The position numbers and the translations under genes are program-made. Source: a virus. From it: DNA of 59,055 nt. The stretch lies in IMG/VR virus record IMGVR_UViG_3300037961_006162, positions 1 to 59,055 of that record; one strand, given 5' to 3'. Below the pieces are notes generated by a model. The model worked only from the letters and a program-made list of their open reading frames with translations. It did no database searches and was not told where the DNA came from. Within the stretch, counting starts at the first letter, position 1. Every line of letters starts with the position of its first letter. Positions 34,793-44,325 of the stretch are shown here, in pieces.

Positions 34793-36586
34793 TCAATATA
34801 ATTCTAAATCTGCTTCCTCTTTTGATGGTCGAGCGAATGGAATTTCATCAGATGGTTTCACGTTAGGTTTTGCTTGACCTGCTGCATCATCAACTGATTT
34901 TTCACTAGGAGTTTGAGAATCTGGTTGAGAAGCACCACCATTTGCAAAAACATAAAAATCTGAAACAGCGACATTAGGTTTCAATTCACATCCAAATATA
35001 TCGAGAGACATGTTTGAAAATGAGAGTGCAGAAGTAACACTGCCATTAATTTCAGGTACTAATCCTTTAATATTTTCAAGATAGTCTGCTACTCCTGCCA
35101 TTTGATTTTGCATATCATCAAGAAAACCATTAATATTATCTAAAATAGAATTGTTTGCATCATCAATTTCATCTTTATTAAAAGCAATTACTTTTCCAAC
35201 TATACTTTCAGCAGCACACATGGGAACAAATGGTGCAGTAGCATTGGTTTCGCCATTTAAGTTTTCTAATGCCCTATCTTCTACTTCATCCATTGGAACT
35301 TTATTTCCATTAGAATCTCTAGCTTGCAATGCATCATCTAGAAGAGATTGAATTAGTCCACAAAGAGCTCCTGTCATCTTTCCATAAAGACAAAGAACCA
35401 ATTCAGTAATAATTTCTTTCATGTCCGAAAACATAAATCTCATGTTAGAAGGCATTGCTGAAACTGCGCTTGTTAAGGCTGCATTCAACTTCTTTAAGAC
35501 AAATTCCATCATCTTATCCATAATAATTTTCATATACTTAGCAATTTGGCAAGCAGCATCACTAATAAGTTTTTTTATATCGGATATAGTGTTTGATACT
35601 GCATCAATATAACTTCCAAGAGCACTAAGATACTTATTAATTTTTTGAGTTAACTCATCCATAACAGTTTGGATTGCTTTAATTGCTGATCGAACCTTAT
35701 CATTTCCAGGTTTCATTACAACAATTTTTTCTTGATACTTATCCTCTCTCTTTACATCAGAAGCACTTATTTCATGAACTGCATCTGGGTTTTCTTTTGT
35801 TGCCCCAGGTTGTGATGGAGCACTAGCAGAATTTGCCTGAGAACATCTGTTTTTAATGCCAGTAGCAACTGCTTGTTTTATTTCATCAGCAATGATTTGT
35901 GCAGTTTCTGCTTCGGTTAAATCCTCAAATTCTCCAGAATTTATTCTGTCTGCAAGTTCTGCTTTTTTAGATTCAATATCTGCTCTTTGTTGTTGAGTGG
36001 GACTACCTACCAATCCATACTTGTTAAGTGGAACTCCTGGTGGTGGAGGAGCACATTCATTTACTTGTTGTTGAGTTTTTGGTTTAGTGACTACTAGTGC
36101 TTCATCAGGAACTTGTTCTTTAGCAGGACCTTTTGGCTCTTTTCCCTCAGCAAATCCACTAGTTGCTGCAAAGTTAGAGTCATTATTGCCAATTTGAGTC
36201 TTTAATGCAGTTTGTGCATTATTACCAAGAACTCCCATAATAACAGGAACTTGTTGATCCTGACCATCTAAAAAGAATCCAAAGACAAAATTACCTTGTC
36301 TAAGATTTGGAGTTTGTTTTGAATTAGTCTGTCCACCACCTGCAGTGATGGGATACATCACTTGGGCCCAGGGAAGTTGATCTGATGGAATGGTCTCTTC
36401 TTCTTTATCGTGAAGACCTATGATTCTTACTTTATATCTTCTACCCCAACCAGGAATACTATTTTTATTTTCAAATTTACCGGAAAGAATATTATCTCTC
36501 CAAGTAGAATCGTCGGCAATTTGTCCTACCCACCATAGGAAACTACCGCCCAAAAATCCTGGATTAAATAATGCTCCGCCTTCCAT
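34793..36586 (-). CDS. 5: Baseplate hub protein gp5 (OB-fold), without lysozyme domain
   Basis: 597 residues. The N-terminal OB-fold of T4 gp5 is clear: RYKVRIIGLH (50-59), LPWAQVMYPI (71-80), GNFVFGFFLDG (98-108) and QQVPVIMGVLG (111-121). T4 gp5 continues into a lysozyme and a triple-stranded beta-helix. Here, the region after ~200 is instead helical and coiled-coil rich (VMDELTQKINKYLSALGSYI), and I see no lysozyme catalytic region. The C-terminus is Asp/Pro/Ser-rich. gp5 forms the membrane-piercing centre of the baseplate with gp27. Lytic activity appears to sit in the gene at 38190 instead. Confidence 0.85.
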   Translation of the reverse strand: MEGGALFNPGFLGGSFLWWVGQIADDSTWRDNILSGKFENKNSIPGWGRRYKVRIIGLHDKEEETIPSDQLPWAQVMYPITAGGGQTNSKQTPNLRQGNFVFGFFLDGQDQQVPVIMGVLGNNAQTALKTQIGNNDSNFAATSGFAEGKEPKGPAKEQVPDEALVVTKPKTQQQVNECAPPPPGVPLNKYGLVGSPTQQQRADIESKKAELADRINSGEFEDLTEAETAQIIADEIKQAVATGIKNRCSQANSASAPSQPGATKENPDAVHEISASDVKREDKYQEKIVVMKPGNDKVRSAIKAIQTVMDELTQKINKYLSALGSYIDAVSNTISDIKKLISDAACQIAKYMKIIMDKMMEFVLKKLNAALTSAVSAMPSNMRFMFSDMKEIITELVLCLYGKMTGALCGLIQSLLDDALQARDSNGNKVPMDEVEDRALENLNGETNATAPFVPMCAAESIVGKVIAFNKDEIDDANNSILDNINGFLDDMQNQMAGVADYLENIKGLVPEINGSVTSALSFSNMSLDIFGCELKPNVAVSDFYVFANGGASQPDSQTPSEKSVDDAAGQAKPNVKPSDEIPFARPSKEEADLELY

Positions 36587-36592
36587 GTATTA

Positions 36593-36811
36593 TCAGTCTT
36601 CGTAAATTCTACATTCGTCTGCTTCTGGATTCTCATCACAGTACATTTCAAATGCTGTTGGATCGTGATCTTCATCAGGATGCGCTGCCTGATACTTCTC
36701 AAGATGATCTAACTCGTCTGCTACATGACGACGCATCTGTGGAGATAGAGTTCCTTTCTCCAGCATATCTTTGTCGTCATTAATATGTTGTTGAATGCTT
36801 CTGTCTGTCAT
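36593..36811 (-). CDS. cp12: CP12-like Calvin-cycle regulator
   Basis: 72 acidic residues. The C-terminus AFEMYCDENPEADECRIYED matches the conserved CP12 C-terminal loop (Cys-x6-8-Cys with PEADEC and terminal YED), the part that binds glyceraldehyde-3-phosphate dehydrogenase. The N-terminal Cys pair of classical CP12, which binds phosphoribulokinase, is absent; this one-loop form is known from some cyanobacteria and phages. CP12 shuts down the Calvin cycle and favours the pentose phosphate pathway, useful to a phage needing NADPH and ribose. It overlaps the hub gene by 4 nt and lies 6 nt from gp5, inside the late tail operon. Confidence 0.85.
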   Translation of the reverse strand: MTDRSIQQHINDDKDMLEKGTLSPQMRRHVADELDHLEKYQAAHPDEDHDPTAFEMYCDENPEADECRIYED

Positions 36812-38166
36812 AATGGAATACTTCCTGAACTATGATTACCTTTTCTTCCAAAAGAATCTCTAACAAGATTTAATTTTGTATATGTTTCTTTTGGAGAAAT
36901 GAAATGACATAAATCTGCTATAATATATAGACCACCACTGTCCTTACTTACTTCATCAGTTTTTACATCAGGTTTTAGTTCTGGCGAATCAAGAAAGATA
37001 ACATCACCAGCATGTAAAGAAAAATCTCCAGGAATTGTGATGGTTGATTTTTGAGCAAACAATTGGCCATATCTCATAATCGATTGATTTAGAATATCTT
37101 TCGGTTGAAAATTTTCTTCTGTTGCTTTTTTTAATTGTTCTTGATCTTTACCAGTGCCGCTACCAGTAGGTAAAGATCCTTTATCAAGAAGCATATATGT
37201 AGTTCTAGAAAATTCTTTGTTTCTCCCTTCTCGTTCGAATTCCTTATTCAATACTGGCAAATCTTTTCCTGCAGTTTTGTAAGAGGATTTTTTTTGTTCT
37301 GCAGTGGGTGTAATGACTTCATAATAACAACTAAAAGGATCAAACAAAACAGTTCTTGTGGAGAAAGCACCCATTTGCAATTTATTTTGAACATTCACAG
37401 CATTATCTTTTTTAAAATCAAGTGCCTTTAAATCATAACCTTTAGGAGTTTTTTGACCACGGCCGTCTGGTGATTGGTTGAAAATGATTGATTTCTTTTT
37501 TTCTTGAGCAAGTAACCCGTCAATAGATTTGAAGAAAAATCCATTATAGGTTTCATAGAAAAAGTAACCTGCACTATCACCTTGCTTTTGATTCTTTGCA
37601 GAGACTGATTTTTTAGATAACCAATTCATCACATAATATGGTTTACGATTATTACCAATAAAATTATAATTATTTGAAGTTTCTTCAACATCTACTTTTT
37701 TTTCTGTTCCAAGATAGTTTGGATCAGTTAATATTTTTTTTATATGCTCAGATATCTTTCCATCAAACCTTTCATTTAGTCTAACTTTTTCATTCATTAT
37801 AAATTCTTTTGAAGTTAAGTCAAGTTGCACCATAGATTTAGTTGTATCATTACTCATTGGAGTAACTTTATTTACATATAAAGTCATCTTCAATTTATTT
37901 TCATTGTTATCATGAAATTCAACACCTACTTTCTCTTGACCTACAATAGGAAGGCCCTCTAATGCAGTTTTATCATTAATTGCATTTCCAGTATCAGCAA
38001 AAGTAACTGTTGCCCTCACAGAATCTTGAAGAATACTTTCATAGTAAAGCAATCCAGTTATACCACCAACAACACTTACCGTATCCCCTTGATTTTTATT
38101 TGATATAATATCAAGTTGATTGATATGAGATGGTTCTGCAGATTTTGATGTGATTTGATTTGCCAT
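36808..38166 (-). CDS. Baseplate hub protein, probable gp27 equivalent
   Basis: 452 residues. Early strands (HINQLDIISNKNQGDTVSVV, YYESILQDSVRATVTFADTG), the central PYYVMNWLSKKSVSAKNQKQ followed by YFFYETYNGFFFKSIDGLLA, and the closing FSLHAGDVIFLDSPE form the pattern of gp27/gpD-type hub proteins, in which a tube-like domain pair docks onto the tail tube. Position next to gp5 and the lysin agrees. T4 gp27 is 391 residues. Overlaps cp12 by 4 nt. I am confident of the hub role, less so of strict orthology to gp27. Confidence 0.7.
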   Translation of the reverse strand: MANQITSKSAEPSHINQLDIISNKNQGDTVSVVGGITGLLYYESILQDSVRATVTFADTGNAINDKTALEGLPIVGQEKVGVEFHDNNENKLKMTLYVNKVTPMSNDTTKSMVQLDLTSKEFIMNEKVRLNERFDGKISEHIKKILTDPNYLGTEKKVDVEETSNNYNFIGNNRKPYYVMNWLSKKSVSAKNQKQGDSAGYFFYETYNGFFFKSIDGLLAQEKKKSIIFNQSPDGRGQKTPKGYDLKALDFKKDNAVNVQNKLQMGAFSTRTVLFDPFSCYYEVITPTAEQKKSSYKTAGKDLPVLNKEFEREGRNKEFSRTTYMLLDKGSLPTGSGTGKDQEQLKKATEENFQPKDILNQSIMRYGQLFAQKSTITIPGDFSLHAGDVIFLDSPELKPDVKTDEVSKDSGGLYIIADLCHFISPKETYTKLNLVRDSFGRKGNHSSGSIPL

Positions 38167-38189
38167 TTGATATAACCTCTTAATTATAT

Positions 38190-41100
38190 TTAACCACCTT
38201 GATAAAGAGCTTCAAATGGATCATCATCACTACCACCACCAAAAGACATAGGTGCCATAGCCATAGATGATTCATCAGATTCAAACGAATCTCCCTCTTC
38301 TACATCATCAGCAGATACAAATACTTCATCAGGCGGTCCAAATCCATATTCATTGATAGATTGTAACACACTTGCCAACTGTTGCCTGCTATCTGCACCA
38401 ATAATTGCAGGCAAAATGCCTGGAGCCATCTCATTCAAATATTGAGTGATTTTACTACCAACAACACCTTCAGGTTTCCCACTCTCACCAAGAATAGCAG
38501 GCGTCATTCTATTAATTATACCACCCTCATCCATTAATCTCACACCAGCAAACCAATTTGTTCCAGCATATGAATCCCAGTGATTTCTATATTGCCATCC
38601 ACCTCTCGTACTATGATCATATTGTTTTGTTAATCCATCATTAGCAGCAATGCCCACATGAGTAATTGCATGTTTATTATATTTTCCACTAGAAGTTGTT
38701 TGTCTCCATAAAATAATATCGCCGGCTTTAATCTGTGATTTATTACGAATGATTTGTCCCAAATCACTTCCACCAAAAGATGCAGCAGCTTCCTGACCCC
38801 TGGTCCAAGAACTAGCTACTGGTATATCCAGATCACCTTTTTTTGTAGTTTTTCCTCCACCACCTTTAAAAGTTAATCCAAATTCTTTTAGACCACCAGC
38901 CGCAAGAGCACTTCTAGTTGTCCTTGCACAACCATTGGCTACACCATTTTCCTGTCCCAATATTTTTTTAGCACCAGCAAGAATTTTGGCTGCTTTTGGA
39001 CTACCATCCCCAGATAATCTTGCATCACCAATATCACCACCACTAGATGATGTTACATCAATCGATCCAATATCTCTTTCACTTCCAGTAATACCAGAAT
39101 ACTGATTCAACAATCTCCTAAGAGCTTGAGCATATGCAGGATCAGTAGCATATCCCTCTGCTCTCAATTGATCAGCGGCTGCAAGAGCAGACGGTGCATT
39201 GTTTACACCCTTGTATCCTTTATAATCTTTATACCACTCAGTTACTAAGTGATTAACAGCTCCCTGTGGTTCGTTAAAATTCTTAAACCTTTCATCAAGA
39301 AATACATCCTTACCATTGATTACTTCTCTTGTTCTAGAAACCGTTACATCAGTGTCAGATGCAGTTGCTTTGATACCAAAGAAGTTATTTCTAGCAGCCA
39401 GTTTAGTTCCCCAACCTGACTCTAATGCAAATTGTGCTGCTACCAATTCTGGATATCCTGCTCCTGCCTTTTGACCCATCGCATAAAATGCTTTCCACTT
39501 TTCTTTATTAGTGCCGGTTACAGCGCCCATTGAACCGCCAGAAGAAGCAGAAGAAAAATCTGATAACATTGATGTGTTTACAGATTGGCCTGTTTTTCTT
39601 GCTTCTTTTGCAATATCGCTCAGACTCTTATCAGCACTTTTTTTAATACTTTTTTCAAAAGTACTCCCAACCCATTTAGTAATATCACCACCTTCGGTTG
39701 TGGCAAATATAGATTGAACATCTACCATACCTCCATTTGCAAAGGCAGCAGCAAGACCTCCACTTAATGTCCCATCACTCAATCCTCTTGATATTAACTG
39801 ATTAATACCAAGTCCAACATTTTCATAATCCTTTCGTTCTGGTTTTTTTCCTGTTAATATTTTAGCAGTTATTGCAAGAATAGGTCCAAAGTAATCAGTT
39901 TTCCCTAAATTTTTTCCGGTTTGTTTAATAGTACCAAGAGGACCTGCACCCGAAGATTTTGGTTTTGAGAATAATCCAAGTATTTTACTCTCACCACCAA
40001 CATCTATTCCTGGATTATCAAATTTAACTTCTCCAGGTTTTCTAACTACCTTTCTCTTATATCTAAATTTAGAAACAGACCTTCTTGGCCCAGTTCGGCC
40101 ACCAGAACCACCGCCACGATACCCCATTCCTTTGGTTCCCTTTTCGCCATAAAGACTTCCCCAGGAACCTTTTTTATCAAGTCCATCTGCCCAGTCTTTC
40201 TTACCAACAAGTCTTAGCAGAGGACTTAAAAATCCGGCAAAATGTTCTCGAATACCATCTCTAATTCTTGCATCAAACTTTGCAAGATTCTTTGCTTGTT
40301 TAATTTTATCCTCATCACTTAAGAAAGGATATCGAATTAATTCAATAGCATATCTAAATGGAGCACCAAGAATGTCTAAAGTGACTCCAATACCATTTAA
40401 CATCCAATTCCCGAATCTCAAAAATGGCATAACAAAAGCAGAGGTTGCCATTTTAAATGTTCGTGTTATAGGATTGGGATCTTTTTTTGCTCCCTCACCA
40501 AATTCATGTACCTTTTTCTCAAAACCTTGCGATGCTTTCTTGACTTGGAAAGATCCTTCTCCCAGTGCGGATGCAAGTAAACCTACCCCACCAACAATTG
40601 CAGCAGCAGTTCCAACAGTAAGACCAGTACCTTTGGCAGCAACACCAGTTAGCTTGCTAGTTAGAGTTTTTGCAGCTAATTTCTTTTTTAATTTGTTGCC
40701 AATAAAATCTGTAATAATATCACCAAGGCCACCACCACTATCACCCATGGATGACGTGGCAATTGATGCAGCAATAGCAACTGTGACTAATGTTTGAACT
40801 GTACCAAGAAACTTATCAAATGTTTTTGCAGCATTTTCTCCACCAAAAGTTTTTAATGCGTTTTTGGTAAAATCAATTGCTTTATATCCCCAATCAATAA
40901 ATGTAACTAACCCATTCAGAACTTTTCCACCAACATCAATAACAAAGTCAGCAGCATTTCCAAGAAACTTCAGTAATGGTTTTATTTTTGGTAGATATTT
41001 TATCAACCTTATGGCAAAGTATCCAAGTATTATATTACCAATAAAGTTTTTAATCCAACCCAAAAACCCCATCCTTGGAAGTTTTGGTGTTTTGATTTTA

Positions 41101-41372
41101 CCTTTTCCTGCTTGTGGTTTTGTTTCTAATTTTTCTTCAGATTTATCTCTTCTCTTTTTACTTTGCTCTCTCTTGTCAAGATCAAGTGATTTCTTCTCTG
41201 ATGCAAGAGTTCCCTTTAAGATTTTTTCAATCTTAATTACATTTACTTTAACAGATGCAATATTCTTAACAGATTTTTGTGATAAAACAACTCCAGATGA
41301 TCCAGAAAGAACTAATTTTTGATTAGTTTCCGCTGTAGATTTGTTTAAAAGTTTGCTTGAAGTTATTGCCAT
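38190..41372 (-). CDS. Bifunctional tail lysin: glucosaminidase plus NlpC/P60- or CHAP-like peptidase
   Basis: 1060 residues. Residues ~1-100 are charged, then several hydrophobic stretches (FLGWIKNFIGNIILGYFAIR; GTAAAIVGGVGLLASALGEG) resemble a tape-measure segment. Residues ~621-760 form a GH73-type glucosaminidase: VAAQFALESGWGTK (catalytic Glu ~651) and NNFFGIKA. Residues ~800-945 look like a cysteine peptidase: GCARTTRSALAAGG (Cys), KAGDIILWRQ and HAITHVGIA (His). Together these would cut both glycan and peptide of host murein during injection. T4 puts its lysozyme on gp5 instead. Follows the tape measure by 10 nt. Residue numbers are estimates. Confidence 0.85.
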   Translation of the reverse strand: MAITSSKLLNKSTAETNQKLVLSGSSGVVLSQKSVKNIASVKVNVIKIEKILKGTLASEKKSLDLDKREQSKKRRDKSEEKLETKPQAGKGKIKTPKLPRMGFLGWIKNFIGNIILGYFAIRLIKYLPKIKPLLKFLGNAADFVIDVGGKVLNGLVTFIDWGYKAIDFTKNALKTFGGENAAKTFDKFLGTVQTLVTVAIAASIATSSMGDSGGGLGDIITDFIGNKLKKKLAAKTLTSKLTGVAAKGTGLTVGTAAAIVGGVGLLASALGEGSFQVKKASQGFEKKVHEFGEGAKKDPNPITRTFKMATSAFVMPFLRFGNWMLNGIGVTLDILGAPFRYAIELIRYPFLSDEDKIKQAKNLAKFDARIRDGIREHFAGFLSPLLRLVGKKDWADGLDKKGSWGSLYGEKGTKGMGYRGGGSGGRTGPRRSVSKFRYKRKVVRKPGEVKFDNPGIDVGGESKILGLFSKPKSSGAGPLGTIKQTGKNLGKTDYFGPILAITAKILTGKKPERKDYENVGLGINQLISRGLSDGTLSGGLAAAFANGGMVDVQSIFATTEGGDITKWVGSTFEKSIKKSADKSLSDIAKEARKTGQSVNTSMLSDFSSASSGGSMGAVTGTNKEKWKAFYAMGQKAGAGYPELVAAQFALESGWGTKLAARNNFFGIKATASDTDVTVSRTREVINGKDVFLDERFKNFNEPQGAVNHLVTEWYKDYKGYKGVNNAPSALAAADQLRAEGYATDPAYAQALRRLLNQYSGITGSERDIGSIDVTSSSGGDIGDARLSGDGSPKAAKILAGAKKILGQENGVANGCARTTRSALAAGGLKEFGLTFKGGGGKTTKKGDLDIPVASSWTRGQEAAASFGGSDLGQIIRNKSQIKAGDIILWRQTTSSGKYNKHAITHVGIAANDGLTKQYDHSTRGGWQYRNHWDSYAGTNWFAGVRLMDEGGIINRMTPAILGESGKPEGVVGSKITQYLNEMAPGILPAIIGADSRQQLASVLQSINEYGFGPPDEVFVSADDVEEGDSFESDESSMAMAPMSFGGGSDDDPFEALYQGG

Positions 41373-41382
41373 TTGTTATACC

Positions 41383-44148
41383 TCAGAAAATACCAAAGAG
41401 TTTTTGTCTTTGTTTTCTATTTGCAGTACTAGCAGGACTAGTTGCACCAAAATTCGGAGTCTTTGGAGCTGCATTAGCACCCTGAGAATATCTAGACCTC
41501 TTAGAAGATGATTTTACAACTGTAACTTTTGGTTTAGGTTTAGGTGATGGAGTAATACTCGGAACTTTTGGTGGATCTTTTTTAATTTGTGCTGGTTGTT
41601 GATTTTCGGCTTGGCGTTTCATCTCTGCACTAGCACCACCGAACCATCCAGCCTTATCCCACCAAGGACGTTTTGCTTCAAGTGCTTTTTGATTTTTTAT
41701 CTCTGCCTGTTTTTTTCTTTCTTGTTCAGTTTTTTCTTGTTTCAACTTTTCATCAACTAATCTTTTTTGGGTTGGGCTAAGTTGTGCTGCAAACTTTTTG
41801 AGATCACCAAGTTCTGATAGTTCATCAATTTGTGCCTTTGATTTAAATCGTTTTGGATCTAATCCTCCACCCTCTTTCGCAGCATCATAACCAAATAATT
41901 TATTTCTAAGTGCAAGAATATATTGAGGAAGACCTCCACCCTCGGTAGCATCTTGCATTGGTCTCAAATCTAACTTTTTAGCAATTTGTCCAAGTGGAAT
42001 ATCAAGTGGGCCTAACTTTAACTTTTTATTTTCATCTTGGAAGGATGCTACTTGCTTTTCATATTGCCTTTGAGCATCTGATCCAGGTCCACCAAGATCA
42101 ACCTTTCCAGGATCAAATCCATAAGTATCCAAAAGATATCCTTTTCCTGTCTTTGGATCAACATAAAATCTTACACTACCTTGTTCTCTATATCTTGGAT
42201 CAGTCTTGTCAACTTTGGCATATGGATTAATAACATCACCACTCTTCAAAGTTCCTGCAGACATTTTTTGTTTCAAAATATCCATATATACTTTTTTACT
42301 TTCCTTACTCATCTTATTGAGTTGCATTTCACCAATATTATATGCACTCTCAATTCCAGACTTACCAGTAATCATAGCTTGAGCCGCTAGATCACCATAC
42401 TTTGCGTTTTCTTTTGATATTCCAATAGATTTTAAATAAGACTCAGTTTTCATCTTATTCAAGCTATTAACAAAAGGCAAATTTGGAAGCAAATCACTTA
42501 AAAAGTTTGTTGCTTGGTTTTTTGCTGCACCGGACAGTTGACCATCTTCGTTCAAATATCCACTTTTTACAAGTTTTTTTTGTATATCTCCAACAGCTTT
42601 TGAAATATCTTGAACTCTTGGATCTGATTTTAACTTTTTAAAAGTGTCTTGAATATAAGTTTGAACTCCACTTGCACTTTGAGTAATTTGATTTCCTAGA
42701 CCACCAAGAGTGCCTCCACCAAATTCTCTTGGTATTTTAATGCCTGAAATATTTGGCATTCTAAAGCCACCACCTCCACCCCAAGTACGTGGATCTTGTA
42801 GATTGATTCCTTGAGAACTAAAATAGTTGCCAATGTCTATTAATGCTTTTCTAGCATCACCAATATATCCACCACCAGCAGCATAAGTTGTTCCACTTAC
42901 AATCTTTGGTACGTTTGTTCCGCCACCAGCAGCATTCATTGCTTCTAGTGTGCCAACTCCATACTTATCAACAGCACCACGAGACATGACAAATTCGCCA
43001 TCACTCAACATGGCAGGAACTTTGTCTACACCCTTCTCGCCGCTGACAAAACCATTTGATTTGCCACCTCCAAGAAGCATTCCAAGAGGACCAAACATAG
43101 CGCCCATAGAAGCGCCACCCATCATACCTTTAAAATTAAATCCACCACCAGAGAATGAAGGAAAACGTGGTTTTACATAACCACCACCATTAAAGTTTTG
43201 TATTTTTGTTTGTCCGGCCTCTCCGCCACCACCATCACCTTTAAGAGCATTACCTATAGCTACAGTGCTACCAACAGCAAATAAAGTTTCTAATCCAGCA
43301 CCAAGAAGTTGTCCTTTCTTGCCGCCAAGAAATTTACTTACCTTAGATAACTTACCACCAACACGACCAATACCTGCTTTTACTGCAAGTTTAGTCGCCA
43401 ATGCACCAATTTTAATGGTACTCTTTATGAGTAAACCAACCAATCCCCTAGCAAACCTACCAAGAGACGTTCCAAATACAATATAAAGAGATAAAAGTTG
43501 AGGAGCCCAATCCTTAAAGAAACGTATGACTGAATTAAGTTTTTCTCTATTCTGAGGATTGCCGAACCATCGAATAATTTTAACTAATATTCTACCAAAA
43601 ATAATGGTTCCAATAAACTCAAGTATTCTATCAAGAATACTTTTAACAGGTTGTATAATTTTTTGTGCTGTATTAGCAATACCCTGAAATGCTTTTTCTA
43701 ATTTGCTTTCAGCAAGTGCTCTCTTTTCTTTCTCTTTTTTTCTTCTTTCGCTTTCAGCTTGTTTGGCAGAAAGTTTTTTCCTTCCTAGTAATATTTTTGC
43801 AATAGAATCTACTGATTTTGAAATTGTAGAAATATTTTCTTCTACATTTTTACCACTACCACCAGGTAATTTTGATCCAATATCTGCACCACTTATTCTA
43901 CCACTTTGAGTCTTAGATGTAGTTTTAAGACTCGTAATTTTTTTAGAATTAATATTTGACTTCTTTTCTATCTCACTAACACGACCAACAAGTTTTCTTG
44001 TGTGTCCAGCAAGACTACTTATATTCTTATGAATACTTGAAAGATTTTTTGAAGAACCCGTAAAAGTTCCTCTCCCAAATTTTTCAGCAGAGATGGATAT
44101 CTTTTTAAATTGTACGTCTAGGTCCTTTAAGTCCTTAGAAGTTTGCAT
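41383..44148 (-). CDS. Tail tape-measure-like protein (gp29 position)
   Basis: 921 residues. N-terminal ~150 residues are helical and Lys/Ser-rich; two hydrophobic segments follow (ILEFIGTIIFGRILVKIIRW, LLSLYIVFGTSLGRFARGLV). The motif VPAMLSDGEFVMSRGAVDKY is typical of phage tape-measure proteins. The C-terminal ~250 residues are Lys/Glu/Pro-rich. It lies immediately after the gp26/gp51-like chaperone genes and overlaps the latter by 14 nt, the classic place of a tape measure. T4 gp29 is 590 residues; a longer protein suggests a longer tail, or extra domains. Name by position and motif, not by close alignment. Confidence 0.75.
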   Translation of the reverse strand: MQTSKDLKDLDVQFKKISISAEKFGRGTFTGSSKNLSSIHKNISSLAGHTRKLVGRVSEIEKKSNINSKKITSLKTTSKTQSGRISGADIGSKLPGGSGKNVEENISTISKSVDSIAKILLGRKKLSAKQAESERRKKEKEKRALAESKLEKAFQGIANTAQKIIQPVKSILDRILEFIGTIIFGRILVKIIRWFGNPQNREKLNSVIRFFKDWAPQLLSLYIVFGTSLGRFARGLVGLLIKSTIKIGALATKLAVKAGIGRVGGKLSKVSKFLGGKKGQLLGAGLETLFAVGSTVAIGNALKGDGGGGEAGQTKIQNFNGGGYVKPRFPSFSGGGFNFKGMMGGASMGAMFGPLGMLLGGGKSNGFVSGEKGVDKVPAMLSDGEFVMSRGAVDKYGVGTLEAMNAAGGGTNVPKIVSGTTYAAGGGYIGDARKALIDIGNYFSSQGINLQDPRTWGGGGGFRMPNISGIKIPREFGGGTLGGLGNQITQSASGVQTYIQDTFKKLKSDPRVQDISKAVGDIQKKLVKSGYLNEDGQLSGAAKNQATNFLSDLLPNLPFVNSLNKMKTESYLKSIGISKENAKYGDLAAQAMITGKSGIESAYNIGEMQLNKMSKESKKVYMDILKQKMSAGTLKSGDVINPYAKVDKTDPRYREQGSVRFYVDPKTGKGYLLDTYGFDPGKVDLGGPGSDAQRQYEKQVASFQDENKKLKLGPLDIPLGQIAKKLDLRPMQDATEGGGLPQYILALRNKLFGYDAAKEGGGLDPKRFKSKAQIDELSELGDLKKFAAQLSPTQKRLVDEKLKQEKTEQERKKQAEIKNQKALEAKRPWWDKAGWFGGASAEMKRQAENQQPAQIKKDPPKVPSITPSPKPKPKVTVVKSSSKRSRYSQGANAAPKTPNFGATSPASTANRKQRQKLFGIF

Positions 44149-44323
44149 TGCTCATCTGCTGCTGTTGATTTAACCGTTCTTCTTCAAGATGTTGCTGCAA
44201 TAAAGCAATATAAACATCTCTTTCCCATGGTATCATATTTTCTATCTCCCATAAAGAATATTTATGATACTGCATCAGGGAGAAATTGAGACGAAAATAA
44301 TTCTCAAGATCCATATGGACCAT
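44135..44323 (-). CDS. Small gp51-like hub assembly/tail chaperone; likely also made as a gp26 fusion
   Basis: 62 residues starting MVHMDLENYFRLNFSLMQYH. The core WEIENMIPWERDVYIALLQQ, followed by a charged Gln-rich tail, is the signature seen in the frameshifted half of tail assembly chaperones (W...PW.R..Y...L). In T4 the gene after 26 is 51, the hub assembly catalyst, but T4 gp51 is far longer. It lies 2 nt after the gp26 stop, in the -1 frame relative to gp26, with a slippery heptamer at 44332-44338. It overlaps the tape-measure gene by 14 nt. The independent ATG may or may not be used. Confidence 0.7.
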   Translation of the reverse strand: MVHMDLENYFRLNFSLMQYHKYSLWEIENMIPWERDVYIALLQQHLEEERLNQQQQMSNANF

Positions 44324-44325
44324 GC

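Noticed and set aside
34793-36586. T4-style lysozyme domain in gp5
   Set aside because: Looked for the lysozyme catalytic region after the OB-fold; the region is helical and coiled-coil-like instead.
40372-41322. Two plus-strand ORFs of 141 and 152 codons
   Set aside because: Antisense shadows of the tail-lysin gene, which has clear domains on the minus strand.
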